In this document: positions 63,153 through 64,000 of the stretch, in pieces
How the letters are laid out: each line of letters begins with the position of its first letter
Position numbering within the stretch: position 1 is the first letter of the stretch
Source of the DNA: Flavobacteriaceae bacterium
GTDB taxonomy: Bacteria > Bacteroidota > Bacteroidia > Flavobacteriales > Flavobacteriaceae
DNA length: 64,000 bases
Assembly: GCA_012959395.1 (NCBI GenBank)
Contig: DUDG01000014.1
Location: forward strand, 62,001-126,000
Direction of reading: 5' to 3'
The notes under the pieces: model-generated
Told to the model about the DNA's origin: nothing
Database searches by the model: none
What the model saw: the letters and a program-made list of their open reading frames with translations, nothing else
Translations under genes and position numbers: made by a program

Positions 63153-64000
63153 ATCCTAATAGAATTGAATCTAATTTACTTATTGGATAAATTAATTGAC
63201 TGCCTTCAGTCAAATTTTTAACTAAAATTTCATCTTTATTAAACTCATCTTCCCCCATTATAATAGCAAAAGAAGCATTATGTTTGTTAGCGTAAGAAAA
63301 TTGTTTATTAAGTTTCACTTCATCTGGATAAACAAATACTTTTTTGTTATTTTTTCTAAACATATCAATAACTGGAAATATTTTTTTCAAATATTTGATT
63401 CCAAAATTGATTATAATAATATCAAAACTATTCTCTAAATATTCTGGAAATAAGTTTTTTTCTTCCATCAAAAGATAAATTCTATCTAACCCAAAGGAAA
63501 TACCTACTCCACTTGTATTTTTCATATTAAAAAGTGTAGTTAAATCATCATATCTACCTCCACCTCCTAAAGAACCAATTCTACTATTAGATTTAGAAGA
63601 TACTTCAATTATAGTACCGGTATAATAATTTATTCCCCTAGCTAATGTTAAATCAAATCTAATTTCATTATTTAATGAATTATCTAAATAAATAAATTCC
63701 AAAATTGAACTTAAATCATTTAAGCCTTTTTTAGCTTCAGGAAAGTCAATAAAAAAAATTGACAACTTATCAATAGTAATAGTTTTATCTTCAAGCAAAT
63801 TTTTAAGCTTAGAAACAGAAACATCTTCTATTAAATCTTTAATCTCTTTAATAACTAAATCTAATCTTGTCTTATCTAACTTATCAATTATAGAAATAAA
63901 ATCATTTAATTTATTTTCAGCACCAATATAATCTGCTAGTCCTTTTAATATCAGTCTATGATTAATCTTAAATACTATATCATTAAAGCCTAGTTCTGTA
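63139..64000 (-). CDS. hisS: Histidyl-tRNA synthetase, partial (5' end beyond window)
   Basis: Class II synthetase charging tRNA-His. The track starts at an internal TTG (63798), but the frame continues upstream to the window end: TELGFNDIVFKINHRLILKGLADYIGAEN is HisRS sequence. In the C-terminal part, GGGRYDDL and GVGISFGLDRIYLLM are the HisRS-specific motifs, followed by an anticodon-binding domain ending LLGLKRD. About 287 codons are present; motifs 1 and 2 lie outside the window. Confidence 0.95.
   Translation of the reverse strand, partial: TELGFNDIVFKINHRLILKGLADYIGAENKLNDFISIIDKLDKTRLDLVIKEIKDLIEDVSVSKLKNLLEDKTITIDKLSIFFIDFPEAKKGLNDLSSILEFIYLDNSLNNEIRFDLTLARGINYYTGTIIEVSSKSNSRIGSLGGGGRYDDLTTLFNMKNTSGVGISFGLDRIYLLMEEKNLFPEYLENSFDIIIINFGIKYLKKIFPVIDMFRKNNKKVFVYPDEVKLNKQFSYANKHNASFAIIMGEDEFNKDEILVKNLTEGSQLIYPISKLDSILLGLKRD

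Overview
The window looks like a core chromosomal segment of a free-living member of the Bacteroidota, class Flavobacteriia. It is strongly AT-rich and compactly coded, and resembles a streamlined marine lineage. The family set points there: DUF4835, DUF4290, DUF6095-like, DUF2911, a START-like protein, Bacteroidota-type RpoZ, a split transketolase and a split 5'-nucleotidase. So do the TAnnTTTG -7 promoter elements and the absence of Shine-Dalgarno sequences before most genes. I see no insertion sequence, prophage, plasmid function, CRISPR array or toxin-antitoxin pair. No stretch over about 300 bases lacks a gene or tRNA. Genus-level placement is not possible from this sequence alone.

Layout. 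1-4.2 kb (minus): partial cmk, lon, and a UMF1-type MFS transporter. 4.2-6.5 kb (plus): two MsrB-like secreted proteins and lpdA. 6.5-19 kb: aroQ, xerD, a two-component system (RprXY-like), coaE, fabI, then the block recN-DUF4835-coaBC-rpoZ-bamD-dapA-small protein, all minus. 18.3-20 kb (plus): a 5'-nucleotidase divided into two genes. 20-24.7 kb: ligA-prmC-GNAT (minus), ribD (plus), thioesterase (minus). 24.9-29.6 kb: dnaA, an RsmI-like methylase, then a glucosaminidase/lysozyme-like protein, mltG and dapF. 29.7-37.9 kb (plus): degQ-like protease, trmD, rplS, icd, murQ-DUF6095, and thrS-infC-rpmI-rplT. 37.9-43.5 kb (minus): dnaB, accA, EamA, an LptF/G-type permease, tgt. 43.7-46.1 kb (plus): the two transketolase halves and an outer-membrane barrel. 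46.1-48.5 kb: FKBP-type lipoprotein, S4 protein, phosphoribosyltransferase, aroK. 48.6-48.9 kb: tRNA-Lys, tRNA-Lys, tRNA-Leu. 48.9-54.5 kb: DUF1569, ribH, TPR protein, recF-DUF721, ndk, DUF2520-kdsC-maf. 54.5-59.6 kb: a 30-aa membrane ORF, a sodium:solute symporter, DUF2911, murA-DUF4290, DUF493. 59.6-64 kb: an AAA_28 ATPase, fmt, YqgE, class IV aminotransferase, START-like protein, tRNA-Met, partial hisS.

Functionally the segment is housekeeping. It covers replication and repair (dnaA, dnaB, ligA, recF, recN, xerD), translation (infC, rpmI, rplT, rplS, thrS, hisS, fmt, trmD, tgt, prmC, four tRNAs) and cell envelope (murA, murQ, mltG, dapA, dapF, bamD, LptF/G permease, kdsC). It also covers cofactors (coaE, coaBC, ribD, ribH), fatty-acid synthesis (accA, fabI), the shikimate pathway (aroQ, aroK) and proteostasis (lon, DegQ-like, FKBP). 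Many neighbours overlap by ATGA, TTGA or TAATG, which suggests translational coupling.

I did not find a convincing undescribed multi-gene system. The points most worth a second look are at residue and site level. They are a degenerate MsrB-like lipoprotein coupled to an intact MsrB, CoaBC with Ser in place of the usual catalytic Cys, TGT lacking two of three zinc cysteines, and MurA with Asp at the fosfomycin-target position. Also notable are a non-AUG start for infC, promoters that almost touch start codons (bamD, DUF493 gene), and two tandem tRNA-Lys genes with compensated acceptor stems.
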